From an uncultured Alistipes sp. (GTDB lineage: Bacteria; Bacteroidota; Bacteroidia; Bacteroidales; Rikenellaceae), in NCBI GenBank assembly GCA_948442615.1, contig CAOJSG010000002.1, positions 1 through 64,000 of the forward strand: DNA of 64,000 bases. Direction: 5' to 3'. The position numbers and the translations under genes were made by a program. Under the pieces are notes generated by a model. That model worked only from the letters and a program-made list of their open reading frames with translations. It did no database searches and was not told the origin of the DNA. This document shows, one piece after another, positions 1-9,024 of the stretch. The number at the start of each line of letters is the position of its first letter. Position 1 is the stretch's first letter.

Positions 1-424
<424 letters not shown>

Positions 425-448
425 TCCGATCCGCGAAATCGATGTATG

Positions 449-483
449 GCAGGTCTCTCCCGCGGGGAGGGACCTGCTTTTTT
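449..483 (+). terminator. Rho-independent terminator after gap
   Basis: A 13-bp stem (449-461 pairs with 465-477, with one G-U pair) around a 3-base loop is followed directly by six T at 478-483. It lies 24 bases after the GAPDH stop codon. Confidence 0.9.
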
Positions 484-775
484 ATGCTGCGCGACGGCCG
501 GTCCGGCGTGCGGAACCGCCGGATCCCGTTCGAGGCTGCTGCCGGATTGAGCCGGATGCGGGTCGAGATCGGATGCCGCAGGTTGCCGGTTCGTATGGGG
601 CCGACGGCCCGACCGCGGGCGCCGGAGCAGCATTCGGTGCGGCGGTAATGGGCGTGGGGCCGGAATCGCAGAAACGGAATTACAGAAACGGAATCGCGGG
701 AGTGGAATTGCGGGGCGGAGCCGGTCCGTGCTCCGCCCGTGCCGGAAGCTCTGCGCCGGAGGGCTTCGCGTCGGC
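484..775. other. GC-rich intergenic stretch, no gene seen
   Basis: This 292-bp stretch lies between the gap terminator and the 3' end of the minus-strand unknown gene. The open frames crossing it have no family resemblance and look like GC-rich chance frames. I see no RNA gene or promoter in it. Confidence 0.5.
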
Positions 776-1204
776 TTATTCGGCTGCTGGACGCTGCGGC
801 GGTTGCGCTTCGAGCTGCAGTTCGAGCGAGGCGCCCGACCATTGGTTGACCGCGAAACGCTCGGTGCGCAGCGGGCGGCCGCCGCAGCGGATGGCGACCT
901 GCAGTTCGAAAGGCCGGCTGTCGGCGACGGTATTCCCGGCGGGCAGCGTGTGGGGAATCAGATAGACGAACAGCCTGAGCCGTTGGCAGGGGGCCGTTTC
1001 GAGGACGATCGTGCGGTCGCGCGGATAATCTTCCGGCTTGCGGCGCAGGTTCGCTCCCGTCTCGGCGACCGTATCCTCCGTGCTCGCGAATCCGATCCGT
1101 TCGCCGCGGGCGTCGAACAGCCCGCCCGTCATTGCGACGTTGTAGCGCCAGAACTCTTCGAACCGGCTCGATACTTCGATGCGGAATCCTTTTTGATCGG
1201 TCAT
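776..1204 (-). CDS. Conserved-looking hypothetical protein, 142 aa
   Basis: I do not recognise this protein. It has no signal peptide or membrane segment and reads as a soluble, beta-rich protein with alternating charged and hydrophobic residues (for example RTIVLETAPCQRLRLFVYLI near the middle). It is a monocistronic minus-strand gene with a Bacteroidota-type promoter directly upstream, which is the main argument that it is real and not a chance frame. The -7 element ends only four bases before the start codon, so the transcript is probably leaderless. No nearby methionine offers a better start. A function cannot be assigned. Confidence 0.7.
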   Translation of the reverse strand: MTDQKGFRIEVSSRFEEFWRYNVAMTGGLFDARGERIGFASTEDTVAETGANLRRKPEDYPRDRTIVLETAPCQRLRLFVYLIPHTLPAGNTVADSRPFELQVAIRCGGRPLRTERFAVNQWSGASLELQLEAQPPQRPAAE

Positions 1205-1208
1205 GCGG

Positions 1209-1240
1209 CAAAGATAGCGAAAAACGCGCCGATCCGCAAT
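1209..1240 (-). promoter_or_regulatory. Promoter of the 142-aa hypothetical gene
   Basis: On the minus strand, ATTG (1240-1237) is followed after 20 bases by TATCTTTG (1216-1209). This is the Bacteroidota -33/-7 arrangement with one mismatch in the -33 box. The start codon at 1204 is only four bases further on. Confidence 0.7.
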
Positions 1241-1364
1241 TTCCCTGTCCGAAAATACGTTCTGTAGCGGTCGGGGCCGATCGGCGGAGCGCGCTGCGGC
1301 GCATGCCGTGCGGCGGCTCCGGACCGCTGCGCGGGGCCGCAGGACGTTAAAACTCTGCGAAAAC

Positions 1365-1396
1365 TTTGCACGTGTTGGGATTTTTTGCTAACTTTG
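1365..1396 (+). promoter_or_regulatory. Promoter of the DUF177-rpmF-plsX-fabH operon
   Basis: TTTG at 1365-1368, a 20-base spacer and TAACTTTG at 1389-1396 match the Bacteroidota housekeeping consensus exactly. The first start codon is 18 bases downstream of the -7 box. Confidence 0.85.
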
Positions 1397-1414
1397 CGCA
1401 CTAAATGCGTTCAA

Positions 1415-1990
1415 ATGGATGTAACTAAGGCATATTCGATCGCATACAAAGGGCTGAAAAACGGACGCCACGATTTCGCGTTCGACGTGGACGGCTCGTT
1501 GTTCGAAGCCTTCGAGAGCCCCGAGATCCGGGACGGCGCCTGCCGCGTGCGGGTCGGCCTGACGCGGTCGGAGACGATGCTGCGTGCGGAGGTGGCGATC
1601 GAGGGATATGTCGTGGTGGCCTGCGACCGCTGTCTGGAGGATTGCCGGGTGCCGGTGGCTTTCGAAGGGGAGCTGCTGGTCAAGTTCTCGGACGAGATCC
1701 GCGACTACGACGGCGAGGTGATGTGGCTGTCGCCGGCCGAGACGGAGGTCGATCTGTCGCAATACATCTACGAGAGCATCGTGCTGTCGCTGCCCTATCA
1801 GCGCGTGCATCCCGACGGGGAGTGCGATCCCGAGATGCTCGGGCGCTTCCGCATCGTGACGGACGAGGAGTTCTCGGCGATCGAGGCCCGGGCCGCGGCG
1901 GACGAAGGGTCGATCCCCGCGGAGAGCCGTTCGGCGCTGGAGGCGCTGAAACGGCGCCTGGAGGCGGACGACGGGACGCACGAAGCCTAA
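1415..1990 (+). CDS. DUF177 (YceD) family protein
   Basis: A 191-aa protein of the DUF177/YceD family. In many bacteria this gene sits directly before rpmF and is linked to 23S rRNA accumulation or ribosome assembly. The conserved cysteine segment CDRCLEDC is visible around residue 70, followed by the acidic central part (VDLSQYIYESIVLSLP) typical of the family. I chose the ATG at 1415 rather than an upstream TTG at 1385 because the promoter -7 box (1389-1396) overlaps the longer frame. The neighbours rpmF, plsX and fabH give the classic conserved operon order, which supports the assignment. Confidence 0.9.
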   Translation: MDVTKAYSIAYKGLKNGRHDFAFDVDGSLFEAFESPEIRDGACRVRVGLTRSETMLRAEVAIEGYVVVACDRCLEDCRVPVAFEGELLVKFSDEIRDYDGEVMWLSPAETEVDLSQYIYESIVLSLPYQRVHPDGECDPEMLGRFRIVTDEEFSAIEARAAADEGSIPAESRSALEALKRRLEADDGTHEA

Positions 1991-2036
1991 GGAATGGAAT
2001 TCGAGATTATGTTAAACTTATAAATTCGTTTGCAAA

Positions 2037-2222
2037 ATGGCACATCCTAAACACAAAGTCTCGTCGACGCGACGCGATAAGAGAAGAACCCACTACAAGG
2101 CTGTCGTTCCGACGGTAGTAACCTGCTCGAACTGCGGCGCATCCGTGCTGTACCACCGCGTATGCCCCGAATGCGGCTTCTACCGCGGCAAGCTGGCCAT
2201 CGAGAAAAAGGCCGCCGAATAG
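2037..2222 (+). CDS. rpmF: 50S ribosomal protein L32
   Basis: A 61-aa basic ribosomal protein of the large subunit. It starts MAHPKHKVSSTRRDKRRTHY, the standard L32 N-terminus, and carries a CxxC...CxxC zinc-binding pair (CSNC and CPEC, about residues 30-46), so this is the zinc-containing form. It lies 46 bases after the DUF177 gene and 70 bases before plsX, in the widely conserved rpmF-plsX-fabH arrangement that couples ribosome and membrane lipid synthesis. Confidence 0.98.
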   Translation: MAHPKHKVSSTRRDKRRTHYKAVVPTVVTCSNCGASVLYHRVCPECGFYRGKLAIEKKAAE

Positions 2223-2292
2223 GGGCGGCAGCGCAAGGGACGTGGAAAAACGGCCCTTTTGCATTTTGAATTACTAACCGATTCTCACGAGT

Positions 2293-3243
2293 ATGATAAA
2301 GATTGGTGTAGACGCCATGGGCGGTGATTTCGCGCCCGAGGCTGCGGTCAAGGGGGCCGTGATGGCGCTCGATGCGGTGGGAACCGACAGCCGCATCGTA
2401 CTGTTCGGCGACGAGGAGCGGATCCGTGCCGTGCTCGCTGCCGAAGGGTGCCCGGCGGAGCGCTTCGACATCGTGGCCACCACCGAGGTGATCGAGATGG
2501 GCGACCATCCGGCCAAGGCGTTCCAGACCAAGACCGATTCGAGCATCACGGTCGGATTCGTCCATCTGGCGAAAGGCGCCGTGCAGGGATTCGCCAGCGC
2601 CGGCAGCACCGGAGCCATGATGGTCGGTTCGATGTATGCGGTGAAGCCGATCGACGGCGTGATCCGCCCGACGATCTCCTCCGTGGTTCCGACCGTCGCG
2701 GGGCGTCCCGCGTTGCTGCTGGACGTAGGGCTGAACGTGGACGTCAAGCCCGAGGTGCTGGTGCAGTACGGACTGATCGGTTCGATCTACGCGGAGTCGG
2801 TGCTGGGAATCGAGAATCCCCGCGTGGCGCTGCTCAACATCGGCGAGGAGCCGACGAAGGGCAATGCCCAGACCAAGGCGACCTACGAGGCGATGAAGGC
2901 CGACGGGAAGTTCAATTTCGTGGGCAACGTCGAGGGATCGCATATCTTTTCGGGCAAGGTGGCCGACGTGATCGTCTGCGACGGCTTCGTGGGCAACACG
3001 GTCCTGAAGATGGCCGAGGGCCTCTACCGGATCAACCGGGCGATGGGGGCGGACAATCCGTTCTGGAATGCGATGAACTACGAGCACGTGGGCGGAACCC
3101 CCGTGCTGGGCGTCGGCGCGACGGTAATCATCGGGCACGGATCCTCGACGCCTCTGGCGATCAAGAACATGATCCTTTCGACGGAGCGTTCCATCAAGGC
3201 GGATTTCCCCGCCAAGCTGCAGCGCGCTTTCAAAAATGAATAA
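2293..3243 (+). CDS. plsX: Phosphate acyltransferase PlsX
   Basis: PlsX transfers an acyl group from acyl-ACP to phosphate, giving acyl-phosphate for PlsY in phospholipid synthesis. It is a soluble or membrane-peripheral enzyme. The 316-aa length fits the family. The N-terminus IGVDAMGGDFAPEAAVKGA is diagnostic, and the conserved segments FASAGSTGAMM, LLDVGLNVDVKPE, NIGEEPTKGN and VCDGFVGNTVLK follow in order. Eighteen bases separate it from fabH, so the two are almost certainly co-transcribed from the promoter at 1365-1396. Confidence 0.98.
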   Translation: MIKIGVDAMGGDFAPEAAVKGAVMALDAVGTDSRIVLFGDEERIRAVLAAEGCPAERFDIVATTEVIEMGDHPAKAFQTKTDSSITVGFVHLAKGAVQGFASAGSTGAMMVGSMYAVKPIDGVIRPTISSVVPTVAGRPALLLDVGLNVDVKPEVLVQYGLIGSIYAESVLGIENPRVALLNIGEEPTKGNAQTKATYEAMKADGKFNFVGNVEGSHIFSGKVADVIVCDGFVGNTVLKMAEGLYRINRAMGADNPFWNAMNYEHVGGTPVLGVGATVIIGHGSSTPLAIKNMILSTERSIKADFPAKLQRAFKNE

Positions 3244-3261
3244 TCACCAAAAAAGAAGCTA

Positions 3262-4266
3262 ATGGGTAAGATAACAGCTGCGATAACGGGTGTGGGCGAG
3301 TACCTTCCGGACTACATCCTCACCAACGACGAACTGAGTACGATGGTCGATACGTCCGACGAGTGGATCACCTCGCACACGGGCATCAAGACGCGTCATA
3401 TTCTCAAGGCCGACGGCGTGGGCACGTCGTACATGGGTGCCCGTGCGGTCATCAACCTGCTGGACAAGACCGGGGTCGACCCGATGGAGATCGACGTGGT
3501 GATCTGCGCCACGGTGACTCCCGACATGTTTTTCCCCTCGACGGGCAACCTGATCGCCGACCAGGCCGGTTGCAAGAACGCCTTCGCCTACGACGTGTCG
3601 GCGGCATGCAGCGGCTTCCTGTTCGCGCTGACCACGGGCGCCAAGTTCATCGAGGCGGGCACGAGCAAGAAGGTGATCGTCGTGGGCGCCGACAAAATGT
3701 CGTCGATCATCGACTATACGGACCGTTCGACCTGTCCGCTCTTCGGCGACGGCGCCGCTGCCGTGCTGCTGGAGCCGAACGAGGAGGGGCTGGGCGTGAT
3801 CGACTCGATCCTACATTCGGACGGCTCGGGCGAGTTGCAGCTCTACATGAAGGCCGGCGGTTCGCGCTTCCCGGCGTCGATCGAGACCGTGCAGAACAAC
3901 TGGCATACCATTACGTGGGACGGTCAGGCCGTGTTCAAGGCCGCCGTGTCGAAGATGGCCGACGTGTCGGTGGAGATGATGGAGAAACACAATCTGTCGT
4001 CGGACCACATCCGTTATCTGGTGCCTCACCAGGCTAACCTGCGTATCATCGACGCCACGGCCCGCCGCATGGGAATCGGCAAGGACAAGTGCATGATCAA
4101 CATCGACCGCAACGGCAATACCACGGCGGCGACGATCCCGACCTGCCTGTTCGACTACGAGAAAGAGCTGCGCACGGGCGACAACCTGATTCTGTCGGCT
4201 TTCGGCGGCGGGTATACCTGGGGCGCTATCTACGTGAAGTGGGCTTACGACGGCTCGAAGGCTTAG
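3262..4266 (+). CDS. fabH: 3-oxoacyl-[ACP] synthase III (FabH)
   Basis: FabH condenses acetyl-CoA (or a branched starter) with malonyl-ACP to begin fatty acid synthesis. The protein is 334 aa, normal for the family. The catalytic triad is visible: Cys in DVSAACSGFLFAL (about residue 115), His in LVPHQANLRIIDA and Asn in NRNGNTTAATIP. The glycine-rich C-terminus LSAFGGGYTWGA is also typical. It is the last gene of the operon and is followed by a terminator at 4285-4324. Confidence 0.97.
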   Translation: MGKITAAITGVGEYLPDYILTNDELSTMVDTSDEWITSHTGIKTRHILKADGVGTSYMGARAVINLLDKTGVDPMEIDVVICATVTPDMFFPSTGNLIADQAGCKNAFAYDVSAACSGFLFALTTGAKFIEAGTSKKVIVVGADKMSSIIDYTDRSTCPLFGDGAAAVLLEPNEEGLGVIDSILHSDGSGELQLYMKAGGSRFPASIETVQNNWHTITWDGQAVFKAAVSKMADVSVEMMEKHNLSSDHIRYLVPHQANLRIIDATARRMGIGKDKCMINIDRNGNTTAATIPTCLFDYEKELRTGDNLILSAFGGGYTWGAIYVKWAYDGSKA

Positions 4267-4284
4267 TTCGGGCCGCAGATCCGG

Positions 4285-4324
4285 GAACCGGAGTTGCTCG
4301 TACGGGCAGCTCCGGTTCTTTTTT
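4285..4324 (+). terminator. Rho-independent terminator after fabH
   Basis: A perfect 9-bp stem (4285-4293 with 4310-4318) has a 16-base loop that can extend the pairing, and is followed by six T at 4319-4324. It lies 18 bases after the fabH stop. Confidence 0.85.
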
Positions 4325-4485
4325 GCGGACGCGACGCGCTCGGGGCGAAGCGGCTGCGTCTCGCGGATTCCGCGCGGTGGCGGCCGAGGGGCTTTTCGCC
4401 TGAATGCCCTGCCGATACGGCGGCCGGAGCGTGCGCGCCGGATATTTCTCGGATATTTTTCCTATCTTTTGAGCGATTTAGGCGA

Positions 4486-4493
4486 TACTTTTG
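4486..4493 (+). promoter_or_regulatory. -7 promoter element before the PepSY-like gene
   Basis: TACTTTTG matches TAnnTTTG and lies 43 bases before the start codon. I do not find a good TTTG box at the usual 19-21 base spacing, so only the -7 part is claimed. Confidence 0.4.
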
Positions 4494-4536
4494 CAGGTAC
4501 GCCGTGTTGAGTTTCATTAAAACGATAAGGATATTT

Positions 4537-4980
4537 ATGAAAAGACTGATGTTTTCATGGGCTGTGACGGCCCTTCTGGCGGCCGCCGTACCGGCTTTTG
4601 CGGGCAGTGACCGCCTGATCGGGATCGGAGAGCTTCCCGCAGTGTCCCGACAGTTCATCGAGACCCATTTCTCGGGAGCCGAAGTCTCCTATGCCAAGGT
4701 GGACGAGGAATGGATGGAGAAGGATTACAAGGTGGTGTTCGCCGACGGTACGACCGTGGAATTCGCGAAGGACGGCGCCTGGAAAGAGGTGGACTGCAAG
4801 ACGCGGGCGGTTCCGGCGGGGATCGTGCCTCCGCAGATCCGCGAATACGTGGCCAAGAACTTCCCGGGGCGCCATGTGACGGCCATCGAGCAGGGGCGCC
4901 GCAATTACGAGGTGGAGCTGGACAACGGGATCGATCTGAAGTTCGATTTGAAATTCCGGCTGACGGATATCGATGATTAG
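4537..4980 (+). CDS. PepSY-like (DUF2874) secreted protein
   Basis: A 147-aa periplasmic protein. The start at 4537 gives a clean signal peptide (MKRLMFSWAVTALLAAAVPAFA, cleavage after AFA). The mature part carries two PepSY-like half-repeats, each with a short helix that predicts a proline or aromatic turn (ELPAVSRQFIETHF and VPPQIREYVAKNFPG) followed by beta strands with acidic residues (YKVVFADGTTVEF, YEVELDNGIDLKF). Proteins of this group are common in Bacteroidota and are thought to be small binding or inhibitory modules, but the ligand is unknown. It is followed 28 bases later by a related lipoprotein gene, so the two probably form an operon. Confidence 0.85.
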   Translation: MKRLMFSWAVTALLAAAVPAFAGSDRLIGIGELPAVSRQFIETHFSGAEVSYAKVDEEWMEKDYKVVFADGTTVEFAKDGAWKEVDCKTRAVPAGIVPPQIREYVAKNFPGRHVTAIEQGRRNYEVELDNGIDLKFDLKFRLTDIDD

Positions 4981-5008
4981 GCGTCGGACGGTAAAAAATG
5001 GTCGGATT

Positions 5009-5848
5009 ATGAGAAGATTGGCTGTCTGGATGCTGGCGCTGGCGTGCGCCGGATCCGCGGCGGGGTGCAGCGACGACGACAACTCGGCGAAGGTGCCGTC
5101 GGCCGTGCGCAGCGCGTTCGACAGGATGTATCCCGCGGCGACGCATGTGAGCTGGAAGGGTCGCAACCCCTATGTGCTGGCCGATTTCCGCGACGGCGCG
5201 GATGTGTGCCAGGCGTGGTACGATGCGGCCGGTGCGTGGTTCATGACCAAGACGGAGATGACCTACGGGGCGCTTCCGCAGGCTGTGCGGACCGCGTTCG
5301 AGGCGAGCGACTACGCTTCGTGGGAGGTGGACGACGTGGATCGGCTCCAGCGAAACGGGTTGGAGACGGTCTATGTCATCGAGGTGGAGTCGGGTCCGAT
5401 GGATTACGATCTGTTCTACACGGAGGACGGCGTGCTGCTGCGCGCCGTAGCCGATCCGGACGACGACGAGTACGAGGGGCTGCTGCCGGCGGATCTGCCG
5501 CAGGCGGTGAGGGAGTTCATCGAGCGCCGGTATCCCGGTGCGCGGATTCTCGAGTCGGAGTTCGAGGACGGCGAACTCGAGGTGGAGATCGTCGACGGCC
5601 GTACGCCGCGCGAGGTCTGTTTCGATGCGGACGATGTCTGGATCCGGACGAAGACCGAGGTAACCGCCTCCGAGGTCCCCGAAGCGGCGATGCAGGCCGT
5701 GCGCACGTCGCAGTACGGTGCGTGGGAGATCGACGGGATCGACCATTTCGACAGCGCCGTGCGCGAATGGTATCGGTTCGAGCTGGACGATCCGCTGTCG
5801 GACCGCGAGGTCGAGCTGAGCGTGCTGCCCGACGGGACGATCCTCTGA
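5009..5848 (+). CDS. PepSY-like (DUF2874) lipoprotein
   Basis: A 279-aa envelope protein of the same family as its upstream neighbour, with about four half-repeats. The start at 5009 places a lipoprotein signal correctly: charged MRRL, a hydrophobic stretch and a Cys in SAAGCSDDD. A longer frame from 4973 overlaps the preceding gene and would spoil this signal. The repeated pattern is a helix such as VPSAVRSAFDRMYP or LPQAVREFIERRYPG, then acidic strands. The protein is strongly acidic overall. Function is unknown; the pair probably acts in the periplasm or at the outer membrane. Confidence 0.85.
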   Translation: MRRLAVWMLALACAGSAAGCSDDDNSAKVPSAVRSAFDRMYPAATHVSWKGRNPYVLADFRDGADVCQAWYDAAGAWFMTKTEMTYGALPQAVRTAFEASDYASWEVDDVDRLQRNGLETVYVIEVESGPMDYDLFYTEDGVLLRAVADPDDDEYEGLLPADLPQAVREFIERRYPGARILESEFEDGELEVEIVDGRTPREVCFDADDVWIRTKTEVTASEVPEAAMQAVRTSQYGAWEIDGIDHFDSAVREWYRFELDDPLSDREVELSVLPDGTIL

Positions 5849-5902
5849 TCGGGCCGCGGCGACGGACCGGCCGCGGGGCGTCTGCCGTCCGTCCGGGAGA
5901 AG

Positions 5903-5936
5903 AAAGGCTGTCCGCCGGAGTGCGGACAGCCTTTTT
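5903..5936. terminator. Bidirectional terminator between the PepSY-like gene and the GH92 gene
   Basis: A 13-bp perfect inverted repeat (5903-5915 with 5922-5934) has a 6-base loop. A-rich and T-rich sides are present, so it can end transcription from both converging genes. Confidence 0.85.
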
Positions 5937-5956
5937 CGCGTGCGGGCCGGTCGGCG

Positions 5957-8092
5957 CTACTCCGCGGCGGCATGCACGACCAGTTCGCCTGCGGCCAGCG
6001 CGTCGTGCCGCACGAACCAGCCGTCGACCGGCTCGCCGGCGCACGTGATGCGTGCGATGCGCGGCCCCGAGCCCTCGCGGCGCACGCTCCACCGCCCGCC
6101 GTCGCCCAGCGACACGTCGATCCGGTCGAACAGCGGCACGGTCACCAGGTATTCGGGGTCGGCCGGCGAGAAGGTGTAGAGCCCCATGGCGTTGAGGACG
6201 TACCAGGAGGACATCTCGCCGGCGTCGTCCATGCCCGCCAGCGCCAGTCCGTCGGGCCCCATGCCGTAGAAGCGGTCGAGACAGTGGTCGAGGATCTTCT
6301 GGGTGTCGGGCTGGCGGCCGATGAAACAATAGTAGTAGGGCGTGCTGTGGTCGGGCTGGTTGCCGTGGCAGTACTGGCCGATGAAGCACGAGAGGTTGTC
6401 GACCTCGTAGCCCGGCCAGGGCCGGGTGAAGAGCGTGTCGAGCAGCGCTCCGAAGGCCTCGGGACTCTCGTAGAGGCCGATCAGCCCCTGCGGGTCGTGC
6501 GGCGCGAAGAAGGATCCCTGCCAGGCGTTCGCCTCGCGGTACATGTATTCGTAGTAGGGGTACTCCGTGCGGAAGGGGGCGAGCCATTCGCCGTCCGCGA
6601 GCCGTCCGCGCATGAGCCCCGTCGACGGGTCGAACAGGTGGCGGTAGTTCCGCGTGCGGGGCATCAGCGTGCGGAAGGTGGCCGTGTCGCCCAGCTCGCG
6701 GGCCAGCAGCGCTGTGGCGTAGTCGTCGTAGGCGTATTCGAGCGTCTTGGTCACGGCCGCCTTGGCCACCGTCTGCGTCACCGGGTCGTCGATCCGCTGC
6801 TCGGCGATGTAGCCCTTGTCGATGTATTCGGCGAGGAACCGGCGGCCGCCGGGTGCATCGACCGTGGCGTTGCGCACGAGCAGGTCGTAGGCCCTGCGCA
6901 CGTCGTAGCCGCGGATGCCCCGCAGGTAGGAGCCGGCGACGAAGACCGAGGCGTGGTCGCCGTGGAAGAAGGTCGGCATGAATCCCCGGATCTCGCCCCG
7001 GTCGGTGATCGACCGGATGACGTCGGACGTGACGTCGGGGGCCAGCAGCCCGAGCAGCACCAGCTTGTTGCGGTAGTCGTCCCAGAACGAAGGGTCGGTG
7101 TAGTAGCGGAATCCTTTGTTCGCGACCCGGCCCGCGGCGTCGGTGTAGTCGCCGTTCACGTCGCTGCGCAGCGACGGCCACAGGAACGACCGGTAGAGCG
7201 ACGAGTAGAAGAGGCGCCGCTGGCGTTCGGTGCCGCCCTCGATGCGGATGCGCCCGAGCAGTTCCTCCCATGCGGCGTCGGCCTCGCTCCGCACGCGGGC
7301 GAAACGCTTGACGCCGATCTCCGCGTCGAGGTTCTCGCGTGCATTCGCCTCGCTCACGAACGAGAAGCCGATCTTCAGCTCGAGCGGCCCCGTGCCCCGG
7401 CCGAAGCGTATGCGCACGACCGGACGGTCCGTGCCGCACAGCGTGTCGATCCCCTCGACCGGATGGTTCGACCGGGCGTAGAAGCACATGCGTTCGCCCG
7501 TCTGCTGCCAGCCCGAGAACTCGCAGGGGCCTTCGGCACGGATCCCCCAGTCGCGGACGTGTTCGTTCGAACGGGCCAGATTCGCCACGAGGCATTTCTC
7601 CGTGCCCTCGGGATAGGTGTAGCGGTGGTAGGCGCACCGCAGGGTCGAGGTCAGCTCGGCATCGATGCCGTAGCGGTCGAGCCGCACGCGGTAGTAGCCC
7701 GGTCGGGCCTCTTCCCGTTCGTGCCGGAACGGCGAGCGGTAGTCGTCGGCCGTCACCTCGCCCGCGACGGGGAGCAGCGGGATGTGGCAGAGGTTCCAGT
7801 GGCCCTTGCTGGTGTGCGCGAAGCCGTAGATCACCGAGTCTTCGTACTGATAGCCCGAGCCGCTGTGGAACTGCGTGACGGGCGTGGCCTGCACCATGGC
7901 GTTGGGCAGCGAGGCGCCGGGGAAGGTTTCGGCGCCCCAGGTGCGCCTGGTGGGGCGGAATCCCAGGTCGACGCTGTCCCACAGCGTCGCGGTGCCCAGC
8001 ATCGGGTTCGCGTAGTCCGTCAGATGCGGCCGTGCGGAGCGGCATCCGGCCAGCAGGAGCGCGATGGCGGCGAGAGATCTGAATCTGTGCAT
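5957..8092 (-). CDS. GH92 family alpha-mannosidase lipoprotein
   Basis: A 711-aa exported glycosidase of family GH92, calcium-dependent exo-alpha-mannosidases that trim mannose from host or yeast glycans. The start at 8092 gives a lipoprotein signal (MHRFRSLAAIALLLAGCRS), so the enzyme is probably anchored in the outer membrane or periplasm. The N-terminal domain begins DYANPMLGTA. The catalytic (alpha/alpha)6 barrel shows PSFWDDYRNK, YMYREANAWQGSFFAPHD, and the hallmark AGMDDAGEMSSWYVLNAMGLY near residue 640, in the place of the common GNEDCGQMSAWYV. It is somewhat short for GH92 (often 730-760 aa). It stands alone, without a SusCD pair nearby. Specificity (1,2-, 1,3-, 1,6- or 1,4-linkage) cannot be read from the sequence. 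Confidence 0.93.
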   Translation of the reverse strand: MHRFRSLAAIALLLAGCRSARPHLTDYANPMLGTATLWDSVDLGFRPTRRTWGAETFPGASLPNAMVQATPVTQFHSGSGYQYEDSVIYGFAHTSKGHWNLCHIPLLPVAGEVTADDYRSPFRHEREEARPGYYRVRLDRYGIDAELTSTLRCAYHRYTYPEGTEKCLVANLARSNEHVRDWGIRAEGPCEFSGWQQTGERMCFYARSNHPVEGIDTLCGTDRPVVRIRFGRGTGPLELKIGFSFVSEANARENLDAEIGVKRFARVRSEADAAWEELLGRIRIEGGTERQRRLFYSSLYRSFLWPSLRSDVNGDYTDAAGRVANKGFRYYTDPSFWDDYRNKLVLLGLLAPDVTSDVIRSITDRGEIRGFMPTFFHGDHASVFVAGSYLRGIRGYDVRRAYDLLVRNATVDAPGGRRFLAEYIDKGYIAEQRIDDPVTQTVAKAAVTKTLEYAYDDYATALLARELGDTATFRTLMPRTRNYRHLFDPSTGLMRGRLADGEWLAPFRTEYPYYEYMYREANAWQGSFFAPHDPQGLIGLYESPEAFGALLDTLFTRPWPGYEVDNLSCFIGQYCHGNQPDHSTPYYYCFIGRQPDTQKILDHCLDRFYGMGPDGLALAGMDDAGEMSSWYVLNAMGLYTFSPADPEYLVTVPLFDRIDVSLGDGGRWSVRREGSGPRIARITCAGEPVDGWFVRHDALAAGELVVHAAAE

Positions 8093-8340
8093 ATGGGAAA
8101 TGGTTTTAGGTGCTGATCGGGCGGGGCTTTCCTGTCGGAAAGGCCGAAACAAAAATGGGCTTTTTCGGCCGATCCGGCAAGCGCTCCCGGCTGAAAAGGC
8201 TATCTTTGTCGCGCAGACAGACTACTCTTGCACGAAACCGGACATTTTTCCGGCCGCGGCAGGGGTGTCGCCGGGAATCCGGAGCGGCTCGTGCGGTAGC
8301 CGTATGCGCCGGCTGCCGCCCGCGTACGGCGGATAGACGG
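8093..8340. other. Intergenic region between GH92 and ferritin terminator
   Basis: A 248-bp stretch upstream of the GH92 gene. On the minus strand there is only a weak -7-like box. A plus-strand TATCTTTG at 8201-8208 has no -33 partner and leads to no gene. I see no coding sequence or RNA gene. Confidence 0.4.
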
Positions 8341-8376
8341 AAAAAGCGCCGTTCCGCATCTGCGGAACGGCGCTTT
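8341..8376 (-). terminator. Rho-independent terminator of the ferritin gene
   Basis: A long near-perfect inverted repeat (8343-8358 with 8361-8376). Read on the minus strand, the stem is followed by a run of T, starting about 70 bases after the ferritin stop. Confidence 0.85.
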
Positions 8377-8448
8377 CGGATCGCGGGGATCGGCGTGTTT
8401 CGGAGTCCGGACCGTGCCGGAATCTCCGGGCGCGCCCGCGCAGGACGT

Positions 8449-8973
8449 TTACTCGGCTTTCGACGCCAGCGGCGAAGCCTGGGTGTAGGTGCGGGCCGCC
8501 AGCTCCTTGTCGAGCATGTAGAGGCCGAACTTGTTGCCCTCGACCGCATCGAATGCCGCGATCATGCTGCGGGCGTTCTCCTCCTCCTCGACCTGCTCGT
8601 CGATGAACCACACCAGCATGTTGGACGATGCGTAGTCGCGGTCTTCGGATGCGATGGCCGCCAGGTTGTTGATCATAGCGGTCACCTTCTTTTCGTGCGC
8701 CAGCGTTTCGCTGAACATCTCCAGCGGCGATGCCCAGGCGGTGGGAACCTCGGCGATGGGCGCCAGTTTCACCTCGGCGTCGCGCGACAGCAGGTAGTTG
8801 ATGAGGATGCGCGCATGGTCCTGCTCCTCCTGGAACTGGATCGAGAACCAGTTGGCCACCCCTTTGAGCCCCTTGTTCTCGGCGTCCATCGACATCGAAA
8901 GATAGAGGTAGGCCGACCAGAATTCGGCATTGATCTGCGCATTGATCGCGTCGTGCAGTTTTTTGCTTAACAT
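8449..8973 (-). CDS. ftnA: Ferritin, non-heme (FtnA type)
   Basis: A 174-aa bacterial ferritin subunit. Twenty-four subunits form a cytosolic shell that oxidises and stores iron. The N-terminus MLSKKLHDAINAQINAEFWS and the ferroxidase ligands in NAEFWSAYLYLSMSM (helix A) and FQEEQDHARI (helix B, Glu-x-x-His) are visible, as is the later helix pair around SNMLVWFIDEQVEEEENA. Length and motifs match Bacteroides FtnA. It is monocistronic, with its own terminator at 8341-8376. A -7 element (TATCTTTG) lies 51 bases upstream at 9032-9025. Confidence 0.96.
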   Translation of the reverse strand: MLSKKLHDAINAQINAEFWSAYLYLSMSMDAENKGLKGVANWFSIQFQEEQDHARILINYLLSRDAEVKLAPIAEVPTAWASPLEMFSETLAHEKKVTAMINNLAAIASEDRDYASSNMLVWFIDEQVEEEENARSMIAAFDAVEGNKFGLYMLDKELAARTYTQASPLASKAE

Positions 8974-9024
8974 ATCGGTATTTGTTTTTGATAGATGATT
9001 GTCTGCTTGTCTGCTTGTCGATGG

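Noticed and set aside
8160..8200. Inverted repeat with T-rich and A-rich ends upstream of the GH92 gene
   Set aside because: It could be a weak terminator, but no gene ends there in either direction, and pairing includes a mismatch and a long loop.
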